Assembly: GCF_964020005.1 (NCBI RefSeq)
Contig: NZ_OZ026474.1
Coordinates: 186,001 to 250,000 of the forward strand
Origin: Spiroplasma endosymbiont of Atherix ibis
GTDB lineage: Bacteria > Bacillota_I > Bacilli_A > Mycoplasmatales > Mycoplasmataceae
DNA: 64,000 bases
Direction of reading: 5' to 3'
The notes beneath the pieces are model-generated. The model had not been told where the DNA came from, did not search any database, and saw only the letters and a program-made list of their open reading frames with translations. Of the stretch, positions 33,563 to 44,367 are shown one piece after another. Position 1 is the first letter of the stretch. Each line of letters starts with the position of its first letter. Made by a program: the position numbers and the translations under genes.

Positions 33563-34179
33563 ATGATTTACGATATATGTATTATATGTATTTATTTGTC
33601 AATAAATGTTGTTTTACCTCTAGGAAGTTATTGAGTTTTTTTAGATTTTTTTAATTTTAAAGTGAAAAAAGTAGAGATTATTTTTGGAAATTTTCTTTTA
33701 TTTAATAATGAAAAAATGCTTTTGTTTAAAGGGGAAAAATTAATGTTTTTTATTTGATACTTTATGAATTTTTTATTATTAATTGCTATATATATTGTAT
33801 ACGCTATTGTATTTATTTGATCTTCAGTAAATTTTATAGTAGAACTGAAATAGAATTAAATTATTCAATTCCAAAAAATAATGTAGAGTATAAAAGAATA
33901 TTGTTACTTGAAGGTAATAATAAATCTCCATATAATAATGTATTTATGTTTCATCAAAATAGATTAAAGAAAAAATTAAATAAAGATATTAATAATAAAA
34001 AAGATAATTATCAAAACTACATAATTTTTTTGAGATATATTAGAAATTATAGTACTTTTATAGATAGAATTGTTAGATCAAACAGAAATATCAATATTAT
34101 GTCTAATAATTTGACTATTAATATTGAAGAGTTAAAAGAGGTTTTGATTGAAAATTTTTATTCGTTGAGTAGAGTGTAA
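33563..34179 (+). pseudogene. Two-pass membrane protein, frameshifted
   Basis: ATG at 33563 follows TAGGAGGT, the gene being coupled to the previous one. The first frame gives two hydrophobic segments (LSINVVLPLGSYWVFL and YFMNFLLLIAIYIVYAIVFI) and ends at TAG about 33850. The next frame, open from before 33800 to TAA 34177, continues with ELNYSIPKNNVEYKRILLL, a hydrophilic basic domain. The switch near 33820-33850 looks like a single-base frameshift. No family recognised. Confidence 0.55.
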
Positions 34180-34307
34180 TTAAATTTGATTAAATAATTT
34201 GTTTATATAATATCAAACCTGAATACTAAAAATATTCTAGAATTTCTATATACATTTATAAAACCTGTTTTTAATTATTATTTTAGTTTATCTTCTATAA
34301 TTTAATT

Positions 34308-34440
34308 AAAATAAGTTGAAAGTTAGTTTTTCTCTTTCAACTTTTATTTTTTATTCAATCCCCATTAAGGTTGTATAAAAAATGTGGGGGGATAAAAGTT
34401 GAATTTTAAATAGAAAAGTGCTTTCCCAAGCACTTTTTTT
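34308..34440 (+). ncRNA. Candidate structured RNA with alternative hairpins
   Basis: A TATAAT at 34296-34301 could start a transcript near 34308. It would contain GTTGAAAG (34315-34322) pairing with CTTTCAAC (34334-34341) before a T tract, a GC-richer hairpin ATCCCC...GGGGAT (34358-34393), and a strong terminator AAAGTGCTT/AAGCACTTT (34415-34437) with T7. TTCAACTTTT (34336-34345) can alternatively pair with AAAAGTTGAA (34394-34403), enclosing the GC hairpin. No open frame is present. The small-RNA interpretation is inference. Confidence 0.4.
34414..34440 (+). terminator. Intrinsic terminator
   Basis: AAAGTGCTT and AAGCACTTT form a 9-bp stem with a TCCC loop, followed by Ts. A first terminator-like hairpin lies at 34315-34350. 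Confidence 0.85.
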
Positions 34441-34552
34441 GCGTTAATAATTATTGTTGGTTTAAATTAATTTAATATCACATATCTCAAATGACTAAAA
34501 CTTTATAAATTTCAACGTATTAATGCTAGAAAAAAGTAAAAGGAAGAAAAAA

Positions 34553-34870
34553 ATGAATAAATCAAATATTACAAGAAATAACTATAAAATGTTTTGCCTT
34601 ATTATTAAGGATTTTTGATTTAAAAAAGATATTCAAGGTTTATTGGATATAGTTATAAAAATTTGTTTCTTATACAAGCAAAATAAAGAGGTTTGAGAAC
34701 TTTATAAGGAATATCAAATTCTTGAAAAACTTGAAAGAAATCAATTTGCTGTTTTAACTATTATCTGTAAAGATAATAGTTTTGATGAAATAAAAAAGGA
34801 AATTTTAATAATTTCTTTAAGATATAAAAATAGCTTTTCTAATAAAAAAAAGCAATTTAAAGATGATTAA
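34553..34870 (+). CDS. Hypothetical protein, 105 aa
   Basis: ATG follows AAAAGGAAG. The product is basic, helical and soluble, with two Trp from TGA and TGG positions (KDFWFKKDIQG, KEVWELYKEY). It ends 12 bases before the DnaC-like gene, so it may be a replication-associated partner of it. Unrecognised. It is taken as the first gene of the mobile element's gene string, but the true boundary is unknown. Confidence 0.6.
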
Positions 34871-34882
34871 GAAGGTGACATT

Positions 34883-35464
34883 ATGAAAGAATTTAATGTA
34901 GATCAAGATTTACAATATAAATCTTTTGAAAAACTATTAAACTTTAAATCAAAAGAAAAGGGTTTATATATTTTTGGAAAACCAGGAGTTGGAAAATCTA
35001 CTTTTTTACTTAATTTTGCCAAGAATATAAAAAATCAAAAAATAAGTATTGATAATTTTTTAATAGATAAGTATAAAGTCATGTATTTAAATGTTAATAA
35101 TTGAATAAAAGATATTCAAAAAAGTTAAAAATCAGAATATGATGATCCAATAAAAATAAATACATCAGCTAATGTATTACTTATTGATGACTTAGGAAGC
35201 GAGTTTTTTCACAACTCAACTATACCTTATATTTTAGATTTATTTGAATCTAGATATGAATTCATTAAAAAGAATCAAAAAGAAGCAATTACAATAATAA
35301 CTTCTAATTACTCTGTTGAAGAGTTAAAAGGAAAATATTCAAAAAATTTAAATGATCAAGTTGCACTTGAAAGATTATTTTCAAGAATTGAAGGAGTTAT
35401 TAACATGAATATTAAATTTATAGGAAAAGATAAAAGAAAAGAGAACTCTTATATAGAAAGATAG
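34883..35464 (+). pseudogene. DnaC/IstB-type AAA+ ATPase (helicase loader-like) with nonsense codon
   Basis: Walker A GKPGVGKST and Walker B LLIDDLG are both present, then a sensor-like IITSNYS and LERLFSRIEG arginine-finger motif, the layout of DnaC/DnaI/IstB ATPases. TAA at 35126-35128 interrupts the frame after residue 81, between the two Walker motifs, so no active ATPase can be made. Both halves stay in the same frame (193 codons in total). As a family these proteins load the replicative helicase or assist transposases. Here it probably served replication of the element. Confidence 0.82.
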
Positions 35465-35491
35465 AATTATTAGAAAATGAAGGTATGAATT

Positions 35492-35662
35492 ATGAAATAT
35501 TTTTTATCGATATTAATATCAAGTTTCTTATCAAAAAAAATAAAATTTATAAAAGATTTAACAATTACAGAGAAATTACCTCAACCTACATTTCATTCAT
35601 TTTTAGTATGTAATAACATATTAGATTATAAATTAAAGGTTTTAGATTATGATAAAAAGTAA
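35492..35662 (+). CDS. Small hypothetical protein, 56 aa
   Basis: A short frame from ATG 35492, 27 bases after the DnaC-like gene and behind a weak AGGT. It begins MKYFLSILISSFLSKKIKF, a short hydrophobic stretch that could be a signal or membrane segment. It overlaps the dam-type gene start by 14 bases. Coding status uncertain. Confidence 0.4.
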   Translation: MKYFLSILISSFLSKKIKFIKDLTITEKLPQPTFHSFLVCNNILDYKLKVLDYDKK

Positions 35663-36497
35663 ATTTATATCACCATTAACATGACCTGGTGGAAAAGCTA
35701 AACAATGAAACTTAATTAAAAGTTATTTTCCTAAAAATACTGAAAAAATGGTCTATATAGAACCATTTTTTGGGGAAGGAAGTTGTGGACTAAATGCGTT
35801 AAGAGAAAATTTATTTAAAAATTATCATTTTAATGATATAGATGAGAATTTAATTAATTTTTGAAATTGATTTGTAGAACTAAAAAATGATAATAGTTTT
35901 AATGATATTATCAATCAAATACCATTTTTTCTATTTTATCCAATTTCTAATTTAGAAAAGTTGAAAAATAGTGAAATGATATCTACAAATAAAAATTTAT
36001 TATTTTTAGTTAATAATAATTTAACTTTTAATGGCCAAAGTTGAGGAACTTTAACTCAAAAAAGATTGGAACAAAATTGAAATTGTAATAAAAGAAATAG
36101 AATTGATTTATGTTTCGATTTATTAAAAGCAAATGAAAATAAAATAAAATTTTCTAATTTTAATTTTTTAAGTAATTGAAGCACTATTAAATTTAATGAA
36201 AGTTTATTTATGTATCTTGATCCACCATATTTTTCAAATAAAGGAAAACCATATAAATATAAATTTACAATTAAACAATTTAATGAATTTAAAAATAAAG
36301 TTGATGAGTATAGAAAATTAGGAATAAAAATTCTAATTAGTTTAGATGATTGTTTTGAAGTTAGAGAATTATTTAAAGATTACTACATTCATGAAGCTGA
36401 GTGAAAATATACTTCTTCGAATACTAAAGGTAATAAAAAATGTAAATTAGGAAAAGAACTGTTTATTACAAATTATGAGGTGAAAAATGAAAATTAA
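35649..36497 (+). CDS. D12-class DNA adenine N6-methyltransferase (Dam-like)
   Basis: A 282-residue DNA methylase of the D12/Dam class. The N-terminal SPLTWPGGKAKQW is the S-adenosylmethionine-binding region typical of the class. [14 protein letters not shown] is motif I and DPPY at 191-194 is the catalytic motif IV. GATC or a related site is a possible target, but this cannot be decided. It overlaps the cytosine methylase gene by 11 bases. On a mobile element, such enzymes usually protect incoming DNA from host restriction. Confidence 0.88.
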
Positions 36498-37704
36498 AAC
36501 ACTAGAGCTTTTTGGAGGAATAGGAAGTCCCAGAAAGGAATTAGAGAATTTAGGGTTAGATATAAAACATATTGATTATGTAGAATGATGAAAACATCCT
36601 GTAGAAGCATATAATCGAATTTTTGATAACAATTACAAAGCACAAGATATTAAAGAATGAAATTTAAATGTAGATATGCTTATACATGGTAGTCCATGTC
36701 AAGATTTTTCAGTAGCAGGAAAAAATGATTTATCTAGTGGAAGATCAATTTTATATAGACGAACATTAGAAATAATTAAAAAAGAATTAAATCCTAGGCC
36801 TAAGGTTGTAATTTGAGAAAACGTAAAAGGTTTAATTTCAAAAAAGAACTTTCCTCATTTTCAACATTATTTAGATACTATGAAAAGTTATGGATATAAA
36901 AATCATTATAAAATTCTAAACTCAAAAGATTTTGGGATTTCTCAAAGCAGAAACAGAGTTTTTGTAATTAGTATTTTAAAAGGACAAGATAAATTTAATA
37001 ATAATTTTAGTTTTGAAAATTTAGAAATAACTGAATATAAACCTTTAAAAGAATTTTTAGAACCGACTAAAGAAATTGGTAAAGAATATTATATAACTCA
37101 AAAATCAATGTCTAAAGCAATAGAAGAAGGTAAAGTTAAAATTATTGATAATGTTGTAGATACAATTCTTACTAAGCAAGTAAGATGAAATAATCAAGGA
37201 GTTCTTAAAATTCCATTAACTACATTTAATCAAGAAAATTATGTTCATAATTTAGATAAAGCTATAGCACCAACATTAACTGCAGGTAGAGCAAATAGCC
37301 GCATTAAAATTGCTATTCCATTATTAGAAATAGAAACTAAAGACTTTATAAATTTTAAAACTATTTCAAGAACGATTGATGGTGAATTAGTAAAAAGATC
37401 GCATAATAGAATTTGAAAAGAAGATAAATATGTCGGAACCATTGCTGCTTTATCTAATACAAAAATTAAGGTTGAAGCAATAGAACCAATTCCTAATGTA
37501 CCAATATTTATTATAGAAGGTAAACCATATCATTTAAGAATTTTAACTCAGCGTGAAGCGTGAAGACTTATGGGTTGAGATGATAAATCAATAGATAAAG
37601 TTATTGATATGCCAAAAACTCATATGTATCATATGGCGGGTAATGCAATTGTAATTCAAGTTTTGGAAGCAATTTTTAAAGAGTTAATAAATATTAAGAG
37701 GTAA
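36487..37704 (+). CDS. DNA (cytosine-5)-methyltransferase (Dcm-like)
   Basis: A 405-residue C5 methylase. Motif I is [15 protein letters not shown], catalytic Cys71 lies in motif [10 protein letters not shown], and Glu111 in motif [18 protein letters not shown] is motif VIII, and LTQREAWRLMG and [11 protein letters not shown] are motifs IX and X. The target-recognition region lies about residues 190-330. It is translationally coupled to the D12 methylase. No recognised restriction endonuclease is beside it. Several TGA codons encode Trp. Confidence 0.92.
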
Positions 37705-37708
37705 AAAA

Positions 37709-39355
37709 ATGATTAAAAAAACATTACCAAAATTTAATATAACAACTTTTGAAGAATTTAGTTCAAATAATATTTTATTTTTTAATAAAATATTTAATAA
37801 AAAAAATATAAATGATACTAATAATATAGATAATTTGTTAAATTTAAAATCATATATTAATGGTTCTGCTATAAAAGAACGTTATTCTGTATTATTTAAA
37901 TCAAATGCAGTTTTTAATTTAGCAGAAGATAATAAGTTTTTAAGAGTTTTTTATAATGAATTTGAAATGGAAATTGAAGTTTATAGAAATAATTTTATTG
38001 AATATTATTGACTTTGTAATTATCATAGTAATTTTATTATTAATAAATTAAATTTAGTATTTTATAAATATAATTTTACTAAAACACTTAGTTATAGTTA
38101 TGATCAAAAAAAATTATTAGTTGATAAAAATAATTATATTAAAAAATATAACTTAATTTATTTTTTAGAATTATTAACAAAAAATATTTTTGAGTTAAAT
38201 AAAAATATATTTTTATTTAATAAGGAAGTAAGTAGAAACTATTTAAAATTTTTAGAAAATGTTAGAAATTCTTTTTTAAAATTAATTGAATATAAATTAG
38301 GAAAAAATGAAATTATTAATACTGAAATGTTAAATTTTTATTTATATAAAAAAATTATTAAGACAAAAAAGAATTTTGAAATTAACTTTGAAAATTATAA
38401 AAATTTATTTTATTTACTTAAATATTTTAAAATATCTGATATTCTAAAAGTTTGAGATACTAATATTATAAATAACTTTGGTTTAAATAAATTATGGCAA
38501 CTTTTATTTTTTGGCAAAAATTTTTATAAAAAATTAACAAAAGCTGAATTTAAAAAACTTGATCAATTAACAAATAAATATTATATTAATAATAATTTAT
38601 TTAGTTATAAGCTATATTTAACTATTATTATATTTATTTTTCATTCAGGAGATATTAATAAAATTAATAAAGAAATTAATAATTTAAAAAATTTAAATAT
38701 AAATTTTTTAAAGAATAAGTTTTTGTTTAAAAATCAAATAGACAAAAAAAATCAAAAAATAGCATTCTGATTTTTAAAATATTTAATTAATTTAAGTAAA
38801 GAAAATAAAATTTTATTTTATAAATTTATTTTTAGATGATTAAAAGACAAATTAAATACTTCACATGATTTATTTAATTTAATATCTGGATTAAAAAAAG
38901 TAAAAAATTTAAAAACCCATAATTTTACTGAATGTAATTTTTGTAAAAATAAAAATGTTAAAATATCTAATTTTCTATTGCATTTAAAAAATTTTAATTT
39001 GGAAAAAATTAACTTAAATGAATTAAGTATTAAGACAAACTTATTTAGTTTTGAATTAATAACAACATACTCTAAATTTGAATTAGTTTCATTAGAACTT
39101 AAAAATTGTTTAAAAACTAACTACACAAGTAATTTTTCAGAATACCAAAAAAATCTATTTTTTTCTATATTAGATAAAAACTTTAATTTAATAGAAGCTG
39201 TTTATATTAAAAAAGTAAAAAATAAATGAGTTTTTGTAGAAGCTAATTCTAAACAAAATAAAGGATTTAGTAATAATTTATTTAAAGAAATAAAATTTAA
39301 TTTTTTAACAAAAATTAATAAAACATTAAATAACTTATCTATAGAAAGGAAATAA
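37709..39355 (+). CDS. Large protein of unknown function, 548 aa
   Basis: ATG follows AAGAGGTAAAAA, four bases after the cytosine methylase. The protein is extremely rich in Asn, Lys, Phe, Leu and Ile, with no signal peptide. A possible zinc pair ECNFCKNK lies near residue 410, and a C-terminal block with KNKWVFVEANSKQNKG. Its position directly after two methylases suggests a restriction or protective role, or another element function. I recognise no nuclease motif (no clear PD-D/ExK). Likely a real gene, since it is long and open only when TGA is Trp. Confidence 0.75.
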
Positions 39356-39359
39356 AATT

Positions 39360-39494
39360 ATGGCAAAATTAACAAAATACTGTTTTAAATGTAAAAAGAA
39401 AATTAAAGAATCAGATAAATATAATTCTTATAAAACTATTGATGTATTTGGCAATTCTATTTATGAAATTGCTCATAATAAATGCAGTAATTAA
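39360..39494 (+). CDS. Small Cys-rich (zinc-ribbon-like) protein, 44 aa
   Basis: ATG at 39360 follows AGAAAGGAAAT inside the end of the previous gene. CFKCKKK at residues 8-14 and HNKC near the end give two Cys pairs typical of a small zinc ribbon. Possibly a DNA-binding accessory or regulator. Too short for family assignment. Confidence 0.55.
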   Translation: MAKLTKYCFKCKKKIKESDKYNSYKTIDVFGNSIYEIAHNKCSN

Positions 39495-39509
39495 AAAGGA
39501 GAAATATAT

Positions 39510-39992
39510 ATGAAACTAAACTTAGAAGATTTAATTAAAAAAGTAGACTTAGTAACAAAAGAATATACAACCCATACTCTTTTTATAAAAAGATTATCAA
39601 AAAGATTAATAACTAATAATTTTGAAGAAAATATTAGTATTGAACAATTAAAATTAAAAATTAGTAATCTAAAACCAACTAATGAAATTGAAAATTATAT
39701 TAGAGAAACAGCACTCACTATTTTAGATAATTTAAATAAAAAAAATATAATTATTGGTAAAACTGAAAAAGTTGAAAATCAAAAGTTTAATTTAGTTTAT
39801 ATAAAAAAAGAACATTATATTTTAAATACTATTTCAACAGAAAGTGAAAAAACAGAATGTGATGTTGCATTCTGTAGAAATATTTCATCATATGTTAGAG
39901 TAGATTTTACAATAAAACCACTTTTAAAAAATAATTTAGAATTATATGTTGCTTTAGTTTTATGCAATGATCATTACAATAATTTGAAATAA
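39510..39992 (+). CDS. Hypothetical protein, 160 aa; N-terminal domain shared with next gene
   Basis: ATG follows AAAAAGGAG. Residues 1-75 are homologous to the whole product of the gene at 40028: both start MKLNLE, then share NNFEENISIE and KISNLK. The C-terminal half adds a Cys-containing domain (TECDVAFCRNISSYVRVDF). No known family. The tandem pair suggests duplication within the element. Confidence 0.65.
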   Translation: MKLNLEDLIKKVDLVTKEYTTHTLFIKRLSKRLITNNFEENISIEQLKLKISNLKPTNEIENYIRETALTILDNLNKKNIIIGKTEKVENQKFNLVYIKKEHYILNTISTESEKTECDVAFCRNISSYVRVDFTIKPLLKNNLELYVALVLCNDHYNNLK

Positions 39993-40027
39993 TATTAACT
40001 AAATCTATATAGAAAGAAGGAATATAT

Positions 40028-40249
40028 ATGAAACTAAATTTAGAAGCTTTAATTAAAGAAATAGATTTAGAAATTAAAGTAAATAAAACAGATAAATTTT
40101 GAATAGAATCAGCTAAAAAGCTAATAATTGATAATTTTGAAGAAAATATAAGTATTGAAAAACTAGAATTAAAAATTAGTAATCTAAAAGTAAATAATGA
40201 AAATGAAATTTCTATTAGAGCACTAGCAAAAAGTATTTTAAAAAAATAA
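40028..40249 (+). CDS. Hypothetical protein, 73 aa, paralogue of the preceding gene's N-terminus
   Basis: ATG at 40028 follows AGAAAGAAGG. The product is a helical 73-residue protein made only of the domain shared with the gene at 39510, ending RALAKSILKK. It may compete or pair with the longer paralogue. Function unknown. Confidence 0.62.
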
Positions 40250-40285
40250 TTGAAGCACATTTTTTAAAAATAATATGCTTCAATT
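40248..40285. terminator. Hairpin between convergent genes
   Basis: AATTGAAGCA (40248-40257) pairs with TGCTTCAATT (40276-40285) across an 18-base loop. The T tract is weak, so termination is only probable. Confidence 0.45.
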
Positions 40286-40295
40286 AATATTTACT

Positions 40296-40604
40296 TTACA
40301 CCAATTTTTTTCAAAAGTCTGAGTTTTCATATCTACATGTTATTTTTGAACCCTCTATGGCTTTTTATAAACCTTCTGTAAAACCACATAAAATACAATT
40401 ACTGCAAAAATTAACATATATATCACCATTTGGATCAGATTTTACATAAAATTGACCCATTAATTCTTTTTTTGTTTTTACTTTACACATATTTAGTAAA
40501 CTAAATTTGCTTTCGTTAAAACCACAAGAATAACATATTGGAATGTTTTTATTAACTTTGTATTCTTCATAATATTTATTATTTTTTATTCCATTCTTAT
40601 CCAT
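40296..40604 (-). pseudogene. Zinc-finger protein on the opposite strand, probably truncated
   Basis: From ATG 40604 (behind ATAGGAGG) the frame gives a 79-residue protein with CYSCG, MCKVKTK and CSNCILC, likely one or two zinc sites, ending at TAA 40365. The same frame continues for 22 more codons (KAIEGSKITCRYENSDFW) to TAA 40296, with another Cys, so the first stop may be a recent nonsense mutation. It is the only minus-strand gene in this part of the element and lies divergent to topA. A regulator is possible. Confidence 0.6.
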
Positions 40605-40665
40605 TTATTCACCTCCTATCTTTTAAAAATTATATCAAACCTAAACATAGAAAGAAGTTGATCAA

Positions 40666-42726
40666 ATGACTAAACTAGTTATATTAGAATCACCAGGTAA
40701 AATTAAAAAAGTAAGTCAATTTTTAAAAGAAATTGACAAAACTAATAATTATATTGTAAAAGCTTCAATTGGTCATATTAGAGAACTTGCAAATATTGGA
40801 GAATATCAAATAGGTATCAATTTAAATACTATTGAACCTGATTTCATAGTGACCAATAATAAAAGAAATGTAGTTAAGGACTTAATAGAAACTTCAAAAA
40901 ATGTTGATGAAATAATTCTTGCAACAGATCCTGATAGAGAAGGTGAAGTTATTTCTTGACATTTACATGAGGTTTTAAAATCTTATAATAAAAATTTTAA
41001 AAGAATCAGACTTAATTCAATAACAAAGGATTGTATTAAAAAGGAATTACAAAATTTGGATAATATCAATATTAACTATGTTAATTCTGGTCTTTCTAGA
41101 AGTTATTTAGATAAAATAACAGGATATATACTTTCTAGAATTTTACAAGATAACTCTATTGGTTTATCTGCAGGTAGAGTTCAAAGTTCTGTTTTAAAAT
41201 TATTGTCAAATAGAGAAGAAGAAATTAAAAATTTTGTAAAAGAAGAATGATTTATTTTACAAGATACTTTAAAAGTAAATTTTAAAAATGTAATTAAAAT
41301 TAACAACAAGTATGAAATTGTAAAATATAATTCTTTTCAAGAAGCTTTAAATATAAAACAAAAACTTAATAATTATTATATTGTCGAGTCACTATTAGCA
41401 AATGAATTTCAAGATAAACCTTTTATTAATTTTACAACTAGTGATTTTTTACAAAATACAAAAAATAAATTAAAGTTAAACGTTAAAGAAGCAACAAGTA
41501 TTGCTCAAAGTTTATTTGATAAAGGGCTTATAACTTATATAAGAACTGATTCAACAAAATTAGATAGTGAAACTGAAATTAAATTATTGCAATTTGTAAG
41601 TTCTAAATTTGGAAATCATGCTGTTGGAAAAATTCATTGTAAATCAGAAAAACTTACTGATCAAGAAGGTCATCCTCCAATAACTCCAACTCATTTAGAA
41701 TGAGAACCAGAGAATATACAAAAAATATCTATAGAGAATAATATTGAGCTAACAAATAAAGAAGTTGATGTTTATACCCTAATATGAAAAAATACTGTAA
41801 ATTCAGCTTTAAAACAACCAATAGGAACTAAAAATACTTATATTTTAAAAAACCAGAATAAATATTTTTTAGGAGAAACTAAGGAGTATATAGATTATGG
41901 ATACTATAATTTTGATAAAAGTTTAACTATTCCAGAATCTCAAAATCTTAATTGAAAAGTAGGGCAAAAAATAGAAGTGTTTTCAATTCAAATAATTATG
42001 CAAAACTCAAATCCTAAATCAAGATTTAATGAAGCAACTCTAATAAAAGAACTTGAAAAATTAGGAATTGGAAGGCCAAGTACTTATAAAACTTCTGTTG
42101 AAATAAATCAAAAAAGAAAATATGTAGAAACTGACAAAAAAGACTCTATGTTAGTTACTAAATTAGGAATTCAAGTAAATGAATTTTTAACTAAAAACTT
42201 TAGTGAATTTATAAATTTAGAATTTACAAAAAATATGGAAAAAGATTTAGATCTAATTGCATGTGCAAAATTAGATTACAAAAATTATATAAAAAACTAT
42301 TTCAAAAAATTAGAAGAGAGAGGAAAACAATTTATGATAGAACAAATTAAATGTCCAAAATGTCAAAATGGATTTATAAGACAAGCAAAAACTAGTACAG
42401 GAGTAGATTTAGGTTTTAAATCTTGCTCTAATTATAAAAATTGTGATTTTAAAGATCAACCTGAGTTAGACTTAGAAACTGCAAAAGCATGTCCTGGATG
42501 TGAAAATGGAAAAAGATTTATAAAAAACTATTTTGATAAAAAAGAAAATTCTATGAAGCAATTTGAAACATGCACTAATTATCCAAACTGTAAATGAGTT
42601 CCAGGAGTAATTCAAAAATGTTCACTTTGTAATATAGGTTGATTAGTTGAAAGAACAAAAAAAGATAAATCAGGCAAATTTATTGCATGTAATAATTATC
42701 CAAATTGTCAGTTTATCCAATTTTAA
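40666..42726 (+). CDS. topA: Type IA DNA topoisomerase I, element-borne
   Basis: A 686-residue topoisomerase I that relaxes negative supercoils. The Toprim domain has ESPGK (8-12) and DPDREGE (88-94). The active-site Tyr291 is in GLITYIRTDST, LSAGRVQSS precedes it, and GRPSTYKT follows. The C-terminus carries three Cys4 zinc fingers (CPKCQNGF, CPGCENG, CSLCNIG). Chromosomal topA is expected elsewhere, so this copy belongs to the element, as topoisomerases do in several conjugative systems, and may act on transferring or recircularised DNA. Confidence 0.93.
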
Positions 42727-42745
42727 AAATAGAGGAGAATAAAAT

Positions 42746-43159
42746 ATGTCAGCAGGATTTACATCAAAAATAAAGATTGTTTCTAATAATGAAAAAGATA
42801 TTGTAAATTTTGTAAAAAAGAATATTGAATTAATAGAAGGATATTCTAGAAATTTTTTATCTTTAAAAACAGATACATTTCTTGAAATTGATGAAGAAGA
42901 TATAGATTTAATAAAAGAAAATGAAATTTACAATATTAAATTTAGTGTGTTTGGATATAAATATTGCAAAATAGATTGAAATATTCAAACTGAACTTAAT
43001 AATTCTTTAAAAAAGTTCAATTGTAACGCTTATATATCTCAGTATAACAATAGTCATTTAAGGGAAGAAGAACTTGAAGATGAATATCAAATTGGCAAAA
43101 GTTTTGAAATTAAAGAAAAAGTAATTGAACTTTTAAAAAGAATTAGAAAAAACAAATAA
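42746..43159 (+). CDS. Hypothetical protein, 137 aa
   Basis: ATG follows AGAGGAGAAT, 19 bases after topA, so it shares its transcript. Soluble, acidic-basic mixed protein with FVKKNIELIEGYSRNFLSL and a C-terminal helix (KVIELLKRIRKNK). No recognised domain. Confidence 0.62.
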
Positions 43160-43192
43160 AAAAATTATATAAGATAGAAAGAAAGTAATTTA

Positions 43193-43537
43193 ATGAATAA
43201 AGTTGAAACAAATGAAAATAAGAAAGAAATCATAATAACAAAAAGAAACTTTGATTCTACTAGACTATGTAGAAAAGATTTTTTAAATGAGCAAGATTAT
43301 AAAGAATATAATAGTTTTATTAAAAAATTTTTAAATAATACTAAGTATTATTTTAATTATAAATGTATAAATTGTTTAGGCAAATTTGTAACTTATCATT
43401 GGGTTTTGAAATGCCCACATTGCAAGAAAAGTTTAAATAATTTAAATAGTTACAAAACGCAAATGTATCAACATTTAAAAGGATATTGAGATAAAAGAAA
43501 TATTCAAATTAGATTTAAAAATACTAGTATTTATTAA
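43193..43537 (+). CDS. Zinc-ribbon protein, 114 aa
   Basis: ATG follows AGAAAGAAAG. A four-Cys zinc ribbon is visible: CINCLGKF and CPHCKKS, spaced 18 residues apart around residues 62-85. A helical N-terminal part contains an extra Cys (RLCRKDFL). Likely nucleic-acid-binding. The third Cys-rich small protein in this stretch of the element. Confidence 0.65.
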
Positions 43538-43568
43538 TAATAAAATTATATTTTATAAGGAGAAATTT

Positions 43569-44171
43569 ATGAAAATATTTAATCAGCTAGATTTTTCTAA
43601 AGAAATAAGTAATTTAGAAATTTTAGAAAATAATATAGTCAATAAAAACTTTGCTAAAAACAGTATTCTAGTAAGGATTTTTGATGTTAAAAATGAGACT
43701 TTTCTTGAAATAAGTTTTGCTAAAGGAAAAAAAGTAAGAAATGGAAATAATTCACTTTTTAAAATAATGCAAGGTTATAAAAGTAATTCTAATAAAAAAA
43801 GTGTTTATAATTTGGGAATTCCCATTCATCATTTTTTTTGAGTACGTAAGTATGACTTAAATTCAGGAGAGTTATTAAATAAAAAATACTGTCATTATTA
43901 TGAAATTGTAAATATTTTAGAATTAAATAATAAATATAATTTAGTAATAGCTAGTAAACAAAAAGATAAAAATAAAAATATAGAAGAGTTAAGAAAAATT
44001 AAAAAAGAATATGAAAAAATGAAAATATGATATGAAAATGAATATTCTCATGAAAATAAACAAAAACAAAACTCAATTAAAAAGAAAGAAGATCTAAATA
44101 TAGAAAAAGATATTGGTTTTAACAGTAATGTTTCTTCAAATTTAATAATTCAAAATATATTTGAAGATTAA
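43569..44171 (+). CDS. Hypothetical protein with coiled C-terminus, 200 aa
   Basis: ATG follows AAGGAGAAA. Residues 1-115 form a globular domain (SILVRIFDVKNETFLEISFA; LGIPIHHFFWVRKYD). Residues 130-170 are strongly charged and helical (EELRKIKKEYEKMKIWYE), probably a coiled coil. It ends the topA operon; 200 non-coding bases follow before the first leader element. Unrecognised. Confidence 0.62.
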
Positions 44172-44367
44172 AATTTTACAATAGATTAGTGAGTTTTTTA
44201 AAAAAAGTATTTAGTTGATTAAAGCTAAAATTTTTTACTTTTCAAAATTTTTTTTCTAGTCTAAATTAAAAATTAATTCTTATTCAATTAAGTCAATTAA
44301 CTCTATTATGTCAATTATTTAAATTATTTGTTTTAGTTTATTTTTACTTTTAATAAAAATAAAAATG

